The position numbers and the translations under genes were made by a program. The notes below the pieces were generated by a model. It had not been told where the DNA came from, did not search any database, and saw only the letters and a list, made by a program, of their open reading frames with translations. From NCBI GenBank assembly GCA_015680685.1, contig MNCI01003632.1, forward strand, positions 862 to 64,861: a DNA stretch of 64,000 bases. Direction: 5' to 3'. Each line of letters opens with the position of its first letter. The stretch's first letter is position 1. Positions 10,630 to 22,664 of the stretch are shown here, piece by piece. This DNA is from Gnetum montanum (lineage: Eukaryota; Streptophyta; Gnetopsida; Gnetales; Gnetaceae).

Positions 10630-12450
10630 CCTACTTAAGGCATAAGTAGTGGTTGAGGCTATTGTCGTTGTCTTGCTACAACTGCAACTTCCAGTGGAAG
10701 ACAAAAAGAATCCAATAATGCATTCATCTTTTCCTCCTTAGTCTTAGGATCATGCACAGTCAACACAGCTTTGCCAATGTTTGATAGAATGGGCACATCC
10801 CAAGAACTGGGCATTGTTAGGAATAACTCCTTGACATTGATGAACCTAGCAGCAAATTGTTTGTGTTTGATGTTGAATGCTCTAATTGCATTTTGTAGTT
10901 CCTGGTAATCATTCATTCTTCTCACTAGGTTCTTAGCAACTAATCTTTGATCAATGAATCTTCCCTTAAGAACTTTGAGTTTAGCATTTGTAGTTTAATG
11001 TTTTTGCTTAGTCTCCTTATGGTGCTTGAACTCTACCTCATAGAGCAAGTACGAGCTTGCCACCTGTTTTTCTAAATCTAACCATAGTCATCCAGCAATT
11101 AGCATTGCCAAGTTTGCATATTGAAGATTGACAAGCTTCAAGTATTCTATTATCTCTACAATTTGCAAGTCCTTCATGCGAATCTTTGCTTTGTTATAGG
11201 CATTTATCCCAACAATGATAGGTTGCCACACCTCTTTTCCTTGGATTATTTGCTAGAGGATCTGATTAAGTCTTGCCTTAGCCATATGGATGTGTTTGTC
11301 ATTAACTTCCTTCTATAGGCCAACCTAATCTCTACAGTGATTCTTAACTCTCTTAAATTTGAGAGCCTCATCCTTCCATGCAATAATCTTAGTCCTAGAT
11401 TTTTGGCATAAGGAACAGACTTCCTCCATGGAGAGATTTCTATTTTTAACTACCAATCTCCTTAGTTTAGTCTTTACCCTAGCTAGTTGCTCTTGTTGTT
11501 GATGGATGAATTCTTACATGTGTTGTTTCTACACATCAACATTCCATAGGCGATGATTCTCTACAATCAATATCTCATTCTCTATGTGCATATGGACTAA
11601 GTCCTTCTACATTGAATAAGTCTTGGCCTTGGCCACAAACTAGTTAAAGATGGTAGTCAACATCCCCACTTCAACTTGTTTAAGTCTATCTTGAAACTAT
11701 TGAAAAGATTCATCTCTTGTTAATGTAGGGTTGAGGAGCATGGGTTTAGCAAGGTGACCTCTTAGTTTGACAACCTTCATGGCCAAGTGTTGGTATTGTG
11801 CTTGAGCTATTTGAGTTGCCCTTCCAGAATGATGCATTTGCCCTTTGCTTTAAGTAGCTCTGACTGGGTTGCAGTGATGTTATCCAGAAAATCAAAAATA
11901 TCTTAAATCAGTTGCTTGGTTCCCACCAATTGGTCCCATAACTCCTCATGTTGGGCTACACTCAACATTTGCACATATTTGAGTGCAGAAACGTTTAGTA
12001 TAGACATCATAGATGTATTTAGTGCTTCGGCAATTTGATCAACAACCACTACTACTGTTATCTTCTATCCTTGGTGTTGCTTCCACATTAATTTTCCTTC
12101 AAGTGCTTTTCTATCTTCATATAGATTAGTTGTTGAAGATTTACAAGGAATTTACTGCTTAAAGGAGCACATGCATAAGTGAAGAAAGTAGTTACCTTGA
12201 TTAGCTTCACTGTCAGATTGAGGTGATAAGCCATTATCTTGAAGTATATGCCCTCTACCAGTGTGAGTGCGCCAAAATTGTTGTAGTCAACCCCATAACA
12301 TCACTAGGTCTAATTCTTTTTTGCCTTTGGGTTTTCTTGCATGACAATCTTTGCTAGATGGGTTCCAAAATGAGGTAGATCAAGATCCTATGTAATAGCT
12401 TCTGCTGAGTAAGGCACCTGAATGTCCTTAATTCTCATAGTGGCTCCTAC
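10630..12450 (-). pseudogene. ORF3 (env-position coiled-coil protein), element F copy
   Basis: A degraded homologue of the ORF3 of element B. The C-terminal part is clearest: residues read from 10925 downward include KELFLTMPSSWDVP, SNIG and DPKTKEEK, matching B's LPCPWEVP, SNIG and DPRTKEEK. Further upstream, NITATQSELLKAKGK (about 11840-11890) matches B's DVTAIQSDLISTKGK at the start of the coiled coil. Many stops and frame changes. The N-terminal globular domain seen in B was not found here; it was probably removed or displaced by insertion H. Function unknown. Confidence 0.72.
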
Positions 12451-12865
12451 CTTTCTGCTATTCTAGAAGAGATATGTCAAAGAAAAGGAGGAGCTACTGT
12501 ATCAAGAATAAAATCATAACTAGCCTTTGATTTTCCATCATTATTAGACACATAACTTAACTTTGATTCTCTAACCCTCATTTTGCCTTTAATAAAATCT
12601 AAAGCCTTTCTTTGTTAACCTCCTATTTGTAGTAATTGATATATGATAATATTGGCCTTGACACTTAATATCTTCAATCAAATCATATTCTCCATCTCCA
12701 ATAAAGCTTGGCTTCTTTATCCATTTATTGAAAGATTAACTTTGGAGTACTTTGTTCTACTTGATCCTCTTTATTCTTATTTTTCTCTCTTCTACTTGGC
12801 TTAAAAGCCATTCTCTTAGTAGATGAATCAACAATGACATTTGGAGGTCTAGAAGTAGTAAGTCT

Positions 12866-14200
12866 TTATTTTGATCTCAAATTATATTCATTTTCCTCAT
12901 TGTTATTACACTCTTCGTCTGAGAATATATTTTCTTCAAAACTTGTTACAGAAGAAGTCTCACTAGACCCTAAATTAGAAGATTTGCTTGCATAATGAAC
13001 ACTAGATATCTCATTATTAGATTTAATATCAAGGAAGTTGGACACAACAAGATCACTATCATCCTCATCTTCTATTAACTCTGTAAATTGATATTTATGT
13101 TTTCTATTTTTCTTTTCCTCCTTGATATTAACTGTTGCCAAGGCTTTTTCTATTTTCACTATTTTATTGGACATATCTTGCATTAATTGTCCCTTTTCAT
13201 ATTTTCTTCTTTTAGGTTCTTACGTTGTCTTAATATGAGATGGACCTAGTAAAGTTTTAAATTGAGCAAAATCTTGCATAAGAATCATAACTTTCTCTTC
13301 TCTCTTTCTAGTTGTAACAATCTCTTCATGATTTAGGTTTAACTATTTTTCTAACTGTATAACTTGACTAAACTAGTCATTCAGTGTAGTTAAGTTCAGA
13401 GTTTTTCTTAACCAAATTGAAATGTAGGGGTTGATAGCCTTAAGATAAGTTTGTATACGCATTTCATTTGATGGTCTATATTATCTTTGAAAGAGCCCAC
13501 AAATTCATTGAAATTTGATCTTAAAATCTCTAATTGATTCTTTGATTCCTTTCTTAGCTTGTATTAGCCCACAATATAGATGTGGTTGATCTAACTAATC
13601 ATCAAATTCATTTAAGAAAAGACTTCTCATATCATCCCAACTTGTGATACACCTTCTTGGTAAGTTTGAATACAAAATCTAAGCCACATCCTTTAGATTT
13701 GCTATAAATAATCTATAGGCTTGACCTTGGTGTTGAACATTTGCATGAGCTAAAGCGACAAACATGTGAATATATTCTTCAGCTAAGTAAGCTTTTCCAA
13801 GAATAAAAGGCTGAGGCAAATATTTATAAACTACCTTAGGAATATCATTGTAGTTTTGAAATCCTAATGGTATGACTCTTTGCTAAGGATTTGCAATCTT
13901 ATTCTTTTGGATTGTTGAACTTTTATACTTCTTAGATCTTCTGTTCTAAACTAACAAACAAGACAGAAGGGGTGATCTTCTCAACCTTCTAGTCTTTAAT
14001 CCACTACTTGTTCCAAACTCAAAAACCTTCTTTTGTTCTTCTTTTGATGAAGAATTAATCTTATAATTAAGAACTTCCTTTGAATCTTTAAAACCTTCCA
14101 AACTATTAATCTTGTCAGTCATAAATTGAAAATAGAATCTAATTTCTTAAGCCTTTATAATAACAAATAATTGTTGACATGCTAGGACTATCAAGCTTAT
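12866..14200 (-). pseudogene. gag of element H
   Basis: Minus-strand translation contains a block resembling the plant Retrotrans_gag family: HANVQHQGQAYRLF, NLPRRCITSWDDM and FLNEFDD (pattern: a LP..SI.SWD.L...F...F). It is followed by KAINPYISIWLRKTLNL, then an acidic region ending in the 105-residue open frame 13183-12866 with many Ser, Asp and Glu residues and a final EYNLRSK, a motif common near the C-terminus of plant gypsy gag. Several stops. It differs in sequence from the gag of A-F. Confidence 0.7.
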
Positions 14201-14223
14201 GAACTTAGAGGATAAATTTTCTG

Positions 14224-14240
14224 CCCTCCTTCTAGTGCCA
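14224..14240 (-). other. primer binding site of H, tRNA-Asn type
   Basis: Minus strand TGGCACTAGAAGGAGGG. Plant tRNA-Asn ends CCCTCCTTCTAGCGCCA, so 16 of 17 positions pair. It lies 7 nt inside the LTR border at 14248. The different primer confirms that H belongs to another lineage than A-F. Confidence 0.82.
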
Positions 14241-14247
14241 AAAGAAC

Positions 14248-15690
14248 TGTTGGTGACCGTTTGGGAGACAACCACCAACTAATGTCTCAAATAGACTTTA
14301 GGTGCTCATTGGCCTTTGGCAACACCAAAGCCGAGATACCTCCAAATAGACTCAGTAATTAAATGTGAGTATGTGTTTGCTGTTGTGAATGTTGAAATAG
14401 TTGGGTTGCGTATAAAACTATAATTGGCTATCATGAAAGAGATTCTGCCAACTTTGTAAAATACTATGAGTTATTGGAAAGTTTCACAAGAAAACTAGAA
14501 ATAGAGCAAGATTCAATGGAAAGAGAGAAAAGAAAGTAGATTTATGTAAAAATCTCAAATATTTAAGCAAGGTAAATTAATATGAGGAAACACTTCACAT
14601 AAAGCTATCCCTAATTCAACACCTATAAATTGTTCAAACTTTCTAGGCTCAAATAAGCAATTTCTTAAAGACAATTCTACTATACCACCAAAAATTGATA
14701 TGTTAAACTCTATTTTGGCTAGATAATAGCTATCAATGATTACATATAATAGAGCTTTCAAATTGACAATTTATGATTAAAGTACCAAAGGAATCTACTT
14801 TAAAAATCAAAAGCTATTTTAGTCCTATTAAAATACCAAAGATTTTTTTAACCCTCTAGACTATTGAATTGCTCAATTGGCTTGTCTATAGTAGAGGCTC
14901 TCTTATAGAAATCCTAATAGTAGCCATAAACATTGCATAATAATAAACTTCTCTATTAAATTGCTCTTGAGGCTTCCCAACATGAGTTCTTCTATGGCAA
15001 ATCCTAATAAGAGCCTACTATCACGTAAAAAAGAACTATAAAAGTGATTGAAAATTCTCAAATTAAAATGTCAAGCATGATACTACCTAAACCACTAGCT
15101 AAGCAATTAAAACAACAAAGGAAATAATAAACTCACAGGACTAAAACAAAGCAGCCGAAACAATGTATTTAGCAAGCCATCTTACAAGCAATCTTCAAAT
15201 TTCTTCTTCCCAAAAAGCTTCTTCCCTAATGTCCACCCTTAAAGCCCCTTTTATAGTGACTTTAGGGTAGTTACAATCATCATGAAAAGTTGAGGTTGGT
15301 TACAAATATCTAAGGGATTGATTTATAACCATCCTAGAAGTTATAACTTCCAAAAAAAGCTATTAGAAATTTAAGTTATGGTGGCCAACTGTACCTTTAG
15401 TAACAAATATCATGGAGATTACCATGGGAAGTTATAGAAATTTGAGAAATATATGCCATAGTTGGCAAGTGTCCCATCCATCAATAACTTCTCATGACAT
15501 AAAAATTTTCAAATAATATAATTATTTAATTCATGCATGACCAAGGGCTAACCACATTAGAGAATAAAATAATATATGACTTTGAAGTAGAAAGTTAATT
15601 TATCTATAGCTACATACTTCTCACTCCTGATAATATACCATTATCATTTTTAACTTTGCCAAAGTTTAAAATCCATTGTTTTCACTAACA
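14248..15690 (-). repeat. 5' LTR of element H
   Basis: About 1443 bp; on the + strand it starts TGTTGGTGACC and ends TTCACTAACA, giving TGTT/AACA-like ends. It has a TATA-like box near 15247 (minus strand CACTATAAAAGGGGC) and the transcript-start block AGATTGCTTGTAAGATGGC. A related LTR of the same family lies on the + strand at about 48900-49549. Confidence 0.75.
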
Positions 15691-15819
15691 GAAACTTGAA
15701 TCAGTCGTGCCAAGTGTCAATCTTTAGCCATAGCTATTGGACACGTAACGTCACTATTGTCTCTCATGCCTTGTTAATGGCATAATCATTCTAGTTTAGT
15801 TGTTTTCTATTGTATCGAT

Positions 15820-16900
15820 TCAAAATGTATCTCTGACACTTCTGACAGATGAGGATAGTGATGAGGTTTCACTTTCATGACAGAGATTAGGTGATGTGTA
15901 TGCAGCAAAAGTAGATTTTTGGTTTATAATATCATGGCTTCTGCTATTAGGGATGCGTGAAACATTGAACAACACTTGTTGTACAGTGCCTCCACCACTG
16001 CACTGATTCTCCTCATAGACCAACACCACTGTAACTCCTTGGTAGCCCATCATCATGCATGAATCTCCCACAAAAAAATATACCAAGAAAATCATCTTTC
16101 CTTCTAGAAGAGCAGTGACTAAAAGTATTTTGGATCTGCTATTCCTTCTTACTACCTCTGTGCAAAGTAGGGAAACTTTAACTACAAACAAAATGATATA
16201 AGGCCCTTTCCACAATGTTTGAAACTTTGTTTGTTGAGGTACGATTATGGGGTTGTAGTAGAGGACCTTGTCTCCAAGTTCAAATTTTACTTTCCTTAAC
16301 CTAAGGCCATGGAGTTTTTTACTGAATTCCTTGTACACTTCATTTAAGGATAAGGATACCAATCGATTTTCATGTAGCACATTTAGGTTGATTAATCTTT
16401 CTTTTTGTGCTAGGCTAAGGTTGAGGTCCAAGTCATAGGATGTTGAAAATCTATGAAGCTTGATTGGATAGGTAGAGTTGGTAATTTTTCCTACACTAGC
16501 TCATAGGGAGAGTAGCCTATAGAAAGTTTCCATGTTAAGTGGTATGCCAAGAGGGTACCATTTAGTTTTGTGCTCCAATGTCTCCTATATTTGCTAATAG
16601 TTCTTATCAAGATCTTCATCATCTCTCTATTAGTCACTTCTGCTTGACTGTTGACTTGGGGGTGCTAGGGTGTTTTAAAGGTGTTCGTTGATTTCCATGA
16701 AGCATTTGATCTAATCAAAATACCATTGTTTCTTCCTATAGTCCAGATCTTGTGGCATCTCTTGAGTGAGAAGATAAGTGAGAATGCCATCATACTATTT
16801 TGGTTCATCAGGTACTTGTTCATTTATTGCACCTATAAAGAAGAGTCCATTAGGAAATTGGTTAGAGGGTGGACTCTCTTCCTCTTTCTTATCCCATTGT
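15820..16900 (-). pseudogene. integrase of element F with the core deleted
   Basis: N-terminal linker and C-terminal part only. The catalytic Glu motif (SQAEVTNREM, about 16640) and the C-terminal half with KLSIGYSPYELV, KVKFELGDKVLYYNP and WKGPYII are present. Compared with element C (55750-56290), about 540 bp are missing at position 16680, removing the HHCC zinc finger and both catalytic Asp motifs. After GPYII the frame stays open to 15820 but no longer resembles other copies. Integrase joins element DNA to the host genome; this copy cannot. Confidence 0.85.
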
Positions 16901-16939
16901 AATTGAGACAAGTAATCAGCAACCACATTCTCAGTCCCC

Positions 16940-19304
16940 TTTTAATCTACAATTGTGAGATCAAACTCCCACAAGATCACTAACCACCGTATGATACGAG
17001 AGCTCATTGTTGCCTTCTTCATGAGGAGGCGAATGACATTGTGTTTAATGTGTACAAACACTTTGTATCCAAGCAAATAGTGTATGAACTTCTCTAGTGT
17101 GTACACCATCATCATTAGTTCTTTCTCCATTGTGGTGTAATTCACCTGTGCATCCAAAATGCTTAGAATTAATATGGATGTTTCTTGTCATCTAACTATG
17201 TAAGAACAACTCCCAAGCTATAGTGTGATGCATTTGTCATGCTATGAAATAGAGGGGACCAATCAAGTAGTTGTAAAATTGGAGTCTCTACAAGCTTTTC
17301 CTTAAGTTTCTAGAATGCCTTTTCACATTCCTTGGTCCATATGAATGGAGCACCTTTCTTTGTGAGCTCAACCAATGATTTTACGATCTTAGAGAAATTC
17401 TCTATGAATCACTGGTAGTGACCAGCATATCCAAGGTATGACTAGACATCTTTAATAGTTTTTGGTTGGTAGGTTATTTCTTGGATAACCCTTATCTTTT
17501 CAGGGTCTACCTCAATCCCTGCCTACGAAATTCTGTGCCCCAGTACAATGCCCTCCTAGACCATTAGATGGCTCATTTGCCAATTAAGCCAAAAATTCTT
17601 CTCCATACATATTTTAAGAACTTTCTCAACATGATCCAAGACTTGCTTGAATGTGGCATCATAGGTGGAGAAGTCATCCATAAAGACTTCCACCTTGCTA
17701 CTAATCTATTGTTGAAAAATGCTCAAGACCAAGCATTGGAATGTTGCAGCAGCATTGCATAGACCAAAAGGCATCTTTCGATATGCAAAAGTCCCCCAGG
17801 GACTCCATAATGTCACTTTCATATGATCCTCTTGCATGATTTGGATTTTGTTATAGCCACTATAACCATCCAGAAAGCTATAATAGCAATTCCTAGATAT
17901 AGCGTCCAACACTTGATCCACAAATGGCAATGGAAAGTGATGTTTGAATGTTGCCATATTCAATAGTCAAAAGTTGATGCAAACCCATCACTTGCCATAT
18001 TTCTTTGTCACAATCACAAGTGGGCTAACCCAATCACTATCTAGAATGAGATAGATAAACCCTACATTGAGGAGTTCTTCAATCTTCTTTTTGATGATCT
18101 GCTTCAATTTAGGGCTCAACTTTCACTGCGGCTACCTCTTTAGCTTCATGGTTGGATTAGTGTAGATACAATGCTAGCATTTCCTAGGATCAATCCCTGT
18201 GAGTTCACGATATGACCAAGCAAAGGCTATTGGACATTTGTTGACCACCCTCAACAACATCCATTACTATTCAGGAGGAAGATTAACATTAATGATTATC
18301 GGCTTGCCATTTTTCAAAAATGCATACTTTATGCTGGTACGTAGAGTTTTCAACTCTAAGGGCTCTTTTTTTAAATTTTCATGGATTTTCAACTCTTCCC
18401 AATAGGTATCATCATTTGCATATTTAGAGACTTGGTGACGAACTTGCTCTAGTACATCCATACTTTCAACATAGGCACATGTAAGGCTCTCAGTAAGTTC
18501 CATGCAAAGTGTGCTACTTCCAAGATTAGCTATTAGCCACTGGGTTTCCTCCTATTTTGTGGCTGCTGTGTACAATCACCTTTGAGTATTTGCCTCATTG
18601 GCACACTACCTGCATGCAAAAAGGGATGTTGTAATCACGAACTAGAGTTTCTACACATAGTTACACCCTTTATCACTGTACGTGATGCATGGAACTTGTT
18701 TCTTTTTGATCTTTCTAAATGCATTTTCCTTGAAAATTTCTAGGGAAAGATCTCTTATGCCCATTTTTGCATAAATAGTACTTAGCCATACCATTCCCAT
18801 AATGATTGGAAAATCCCCTTTACGATTCTCAACTTTGATTACTAGGTAATCGATAGGATAAGATCACCCAAAAATAATGGTTACAATATCTTCTAGTAAT
18901 CCCAATGGAATAGTGATGGACTGGTATGCTAATTCTAATCTTATATTGCTCTTCTTAAGAGGTGGTAGGTTCCAAGCAGTATACATCTCATGAGAAATCA
19001 GATTAACACTGGAACTTAAATCCAAAAGATCATTGCATGGTTCATTCCTAGCAATCTTCAAATAGATAAGTGAACTTCTAGGATGAGCTAATTTCCTAGG
19101 AAGGTTCTCAACCCAAATCCAGTCAGATATAACATGAGTTGATAGAATAATGTGGATCTTGGGAGGCATTTGGTTTGAAGGGATCTTCATTTTATAACTT
19201 GCAGAGGATGAGGAAGGAGCAGGTTGACCAACAACATGAGTTTTTGAGGGCTGAGTAGGGCAGTTGGGTTGCAAGAATGGTCGTTTGCAAAATTTAAGTT
19301 TCAA
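16940..19304 (-). pseudogene. protease, RT and RNase H of element F
   Basis: Protease (19304-18780): NLPRKLAHPRSSLIYL, LLDLSSSVNLISHEMY, in which the active-site D-L-G-S has become D-L-S-S. RT (18503-17300): LNMATFKHHFPLPFVD, SFLDGYSGYNKIQI, MPFGLCNAAATFQ and the catalytic box VEVFMDDFSTY (FMDD). RNase H (17290-16942): INYTT-like NYTTMEKEL, and VHIKHN in place of the usual .TDH. (catalytic Asp changed). The F-x-DD and VYG-like box place it in the Athila/Tat group. Several stops and shifts. Confidence 0.9.
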
Positions 19305-21479
19305 ACCACTTAGTTGATTAATCGTTGTAGATTAATGGCCCTTGTAGCATTACATTGTTGTGACTGAGTTGGAAGCTCACCTTGCATAGATGGAGGAGGC
19401 GGTAGCTATGTTGAAGGTCGAGGAACAAGTGCAAACATATGAGAAGGGTATGGATAGAATATAGGATTCCCTCTAGGAGTTAGAGAAAGCATTTGGTGAT
19501 GTTCTAGAGGCTGGTAGTGATGCTGAGAAGGAGAAATGTGATTGGAAGAGTCACATGGAGATAGGAGTTGCTGAACATACTACCTCTACGGATTTGGTTA
19601 CCTTGTAAGGGTAGTGCTGCCATGGTGGTGGCATCCCCCATGACTATGGTTGCTACCATTGCTAATATTGCTTATATGATTGTGGTGGAGTTCCACTTAG
19701 ATAATAAGGATGTTGCTAATGGAACTACTTAGGGCTGCCTTGAGGATAAGATAATCTTTGAGGTGTTTGCCTTTTTTTGATAATCATCAATTTAGAGCAT
19801 ACACCCTAGATTCTTATAAGTGTGACACAATAGAGAAACATCCCTTATGATGTTCATAGTGGTAGATGACACGCCCACTGTCATCATCTAATTCAATCTC
19901 CACAACTTCTTCCACTGTTGTAGCTTTGCCCTTACCCATTTGATAGGAACATTCAGCTTCTTTCCATCTTTAGTGGTCATGATCACTACCTTGCTTTCTT
20001 GATTCTTCTATGATTTTTAGAGTAGTTTGGAATTTTTCATCCAAAAAATCCCACATTTTATCTACTTTGGTTGAAATTTTAGACATATATTTTTGGATCG
20101 ACAAGGTCTTTTGTTGCACCACCTCAAAAAGAGATGACTCCTCACTGTCACAAAAGCGATCCTTCTTCTTTTTAATGGAAGGATCCCTGTTATATTGTTC
20201 TGCACTTTCATGTATTAGCCTTTTTATTTGATATACTCTTAGTTCTAATAGTCTTCCTTGGGTGTAGACACCAAGGGTTCTTCATGTTTTTGAGTAAAGC
20301 CCATCTATGATATGGTGAAGTTGTTCCCGTTGAGAGTACCCATAGCTAGGGCATTAGTGTAATAATGAATAATATCTATCCATGACAGCATCCAAGGTTT
20401 CATGTGTTCCTTGTTTCTAGCCTTGGATTTGGCTTGGTAGGTTTGACACTCTGGAGTATGTCTCATACTTGTCATTAAATAGTTTTAACATTGCACTCCA
20501 TTGATGGATTGATTTTGGTTCTAGAGACCAATACTAGCTTTCTACTTCTTTGATGAGTGTTTTGGGAAACAACTTGAGCTTTTGTTAATCATTTTAAATA
20601 GTTTGTGATGCATAGGCATCATGAAAGGCTTGTAAATGAGTTTGAGGATATGAGTTATATCCCCCTTCAAATTTGGGGATATTGTTCATGTCTAGCCTAT
20701 TGATTTGACTATCTTTCACATGCTTGGTAGGAATTTTAATAGCCTCTATGATATGGAGCATATTTCAAGTGGCCAATAGAGGATCATCGTCACAATCTCA
20801 ATCATGCTTATGATGTCCTCTACCATCCCTTTGTTCATGGTGATCTTTACAATTATCATTATTTTGCCATTAGTTACAGCTCTTCTTTTGTCATGGCCAT
20901 GATTCTTGTAGTGATCATCATTATGCTTATCTAAGTTTCCACTTTAACTCCCTTTCTTAGAAATCCCATGACCATGGGACTCACTGTTACCCAAACCCAT
21001 ATTTTTGATTACTAATTTGAGATTTGGGTTTGGCTTCCCTTCACTAGAGTTAAGAGGTGGAGAGTTTACATGTTGAGAACCCTTAAAAATAGGTTCCTGA
21101 TTATCCTTCTGATCTAATAGGAACAAGGGATTAGTGAACCATTTCCCCTTTATGTCTTCACAATGCTTTTTTTGTTATTGATCTCATTTACGTTGTGTCT
21201 CAGTGGGACAGTAGTCTCGGAAGTCATGATCTTCCACAACATACTATCTGTGAAGCTCCTCGATGCTCAACATTGTAAGGCTTTGGAGTAGCTTCTTGGG
21301 AATAGTCAGTTAGATGCAAATACAACATTCCCCTTCTTGTCTTGCCACCACATTTGTTCATCTTGATGGAGGACATGAGTAACATTGCGTACAAACTCAT
21401 CAGGATGAGTGTACACCACTCTACATTCTTGTGGTACTGTTGGCTTCGAATCATCTCACCTATGAGAACAAGAAGACAT
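19305..21479 (-). pseudogene. gag of element F, heavily degraded
   Basis: The minus-strand start at 21479 reads MSSCSHR; VVYTHPDEFVRNVTHVLHQD soon follows and corresponds to the N-terminal block of the other gags. Downstream fragments match the capsid-like core (around 20300-20600) and the proline-rich tail (around 19400-19700) in changing frames. The Cys/His knuckle region (about 19800-19860) is degraded. It is the most decayed gag in the window, in line with F being old. Confidence 0.8.
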
Positions 21480-21639
21480 TTTGTTATAAAAAATTTCTTA
21501 GTGTGCTTGTAGTATAGTTGTGATTAATTATTATGTATTTATATATTTTTTTTCAAATGATTATTACCTTAGGATTTGATCCAATGATCCTAAATAATGT
21601 TCAGTAAGTCCTAGATAGTGCACATATCAAACTATAAGT

Positions 21640-21657
21640 CCCCAACAATGACGCCAA
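21640..21657 (-). other. primer binding site of element F, tRNA-Asp type
   Basis: Minus strand TTGGCGTCATTGTTGGGG, directly inside the 5' LTR. It differs from the tRNA-Asp complement only by transitions. Confidence 0.8.
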
Positions 21658-22499
21658 TAATGAGTGGCAAGTACCCTGTGTGCCCAACCATACAACTCAC
21701 ACAGAAGTCTTCTAATCACAGAAGTCTCTAGGAAGTGACACTAACCGTTGGAATCTTTGTCTTCCCAATTACACTAGTGAAATGCAAAGGTATGGTTAAG
21801 TGCAACTGAGGGATATGATTTTAATCATTTTTACGTTTTATCTTTTAACTCATGTAAGGATGAAGAATATCGAATAAAGTAATAAATTGGTGATTTAATT
21901 TGACTAGCTACACTTAGCTAATCCTATCATAAGCATCCCTTCCCACTTTCCTTAAATATCCTGAAAACGTTTAACGCTACTAGGTTACCAAACGTTAAGT
22001 GTTACTGGGATTACCAAGCGCCAAGCATATTCTTGAAGTGGTTGTACTTATGTGCTTAATTAATAATTATTTAATCTAGCTTAGTTTAGCTTAATTACTT
22101 AAAATACTAAAGGAAATTACATAAAATATTAAATGCATAAATAATTAATTAATCTATTTTTTAATGCTACAAGGTTTATTAGAAAGCTCGTCTTTATTGC
22201 CGCACATACTATCGTGCTTAGGTACAACAGTGCTCGAATAAAGATCCATACATTCTTTGACCCCTATTGCAGGCACTTAGAAAAATATTCTAACTTTCAA
22301 ATGACAAAACTACAAGAATTTTGTTACAAACATGACAAAGATATGCCATTAAAATGGCAGCTGACCACGTATTTATAGGGAGAAATAAACACTATTTCGA
22401 TGGGGCCACATCAATGCATCAAATCATGCATCGACAAGGCCTAGTCAACGTGCCCTAGTTGATGGGGCCCAGTCCATGCAACCAATTTACTATTCATTA
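21658..22499 (-). repeat. 5' LTR of element F
   Basis: 842 bp, TAATGAGTGG to TTCATTA on the + strand; both terminal positions have drifted from TGATGAGTGG and CATCA. TATA box (minus strand) at 22371-22377. A repeat of GATGGGGCC-like units at 22397-22475 occupies the place of the GATATC array of the other LTRs. Confidence 0.9.
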
Positions 22500-22664
22500 G
22501 TCGTGTTATCAACCTTCCTTTTAATAGGAAACAACCATTTACATGTTAATACTTTTGACTATAATGAACTCTTGACTAGTTTCTAGGCGTCATTTTTCAT
22601 TAACATATAGTATTTTGCCTTTATTTTTGTGTACTAATCTTTTTTTTCATTACTTATTACACAC
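22500..22664 (-). pseudogene. copia RT N-terminal segment of element G
   Basis: Minus-strand frame SKVLTCKWLFPIKRKVDNT matches the copia entry motif KWVFK.K....G...+YK. It continues in phase with RYKV at 9516 once element F is removed. Its right border at 22664 is the insertion point of element A (target CACAC, second copy at 41351-41355). Confidence 0.85.

Larger units (their letters stand above)
12480..15690 (-). mobile_element. partial LTR element H with tRNA-Asn primer site
   Basis: A third LTR retrotransposon family inserted between integrase and ORF3 of element F. Present: a 5' LTR (14248-15690), a primer site (14224-14240) and gag (about 14200-12866). No pol or second LTR is visible, so it is truncated on its 3' side. 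The left border is uncertain (somewhere in 12450-12866). Confidence 0.7.
9522..22499 (-). mobile_element. Ty3/gypsy element F with an ORF3 module
   Basis: LTRs at 9522-10355 and 21658-22499, tRNA-Asp type primer site at 21640-21657, polypurine tract at 10356-10368. Coding order on the minus strand: gag, protease, RT, RNase H, truncated integrase, [insertion H], ORF3. It sits in the copia RT: the left flank (9517-9521, ATTGT) and right flank (22500-22504, GTCGT) are the decayed target duplication, and joining the flanks restores the copia reading D-N-T-M-H-R-Y-K. Confidence 0.9.

Noticed and set aside
16681-16902. Plus-strand open frame opposite the integrase of F
   Set aside because: Shadow of the minus-strand integrase/linker region; equivalent plus-strand frames appear opposite C (56230-56514).
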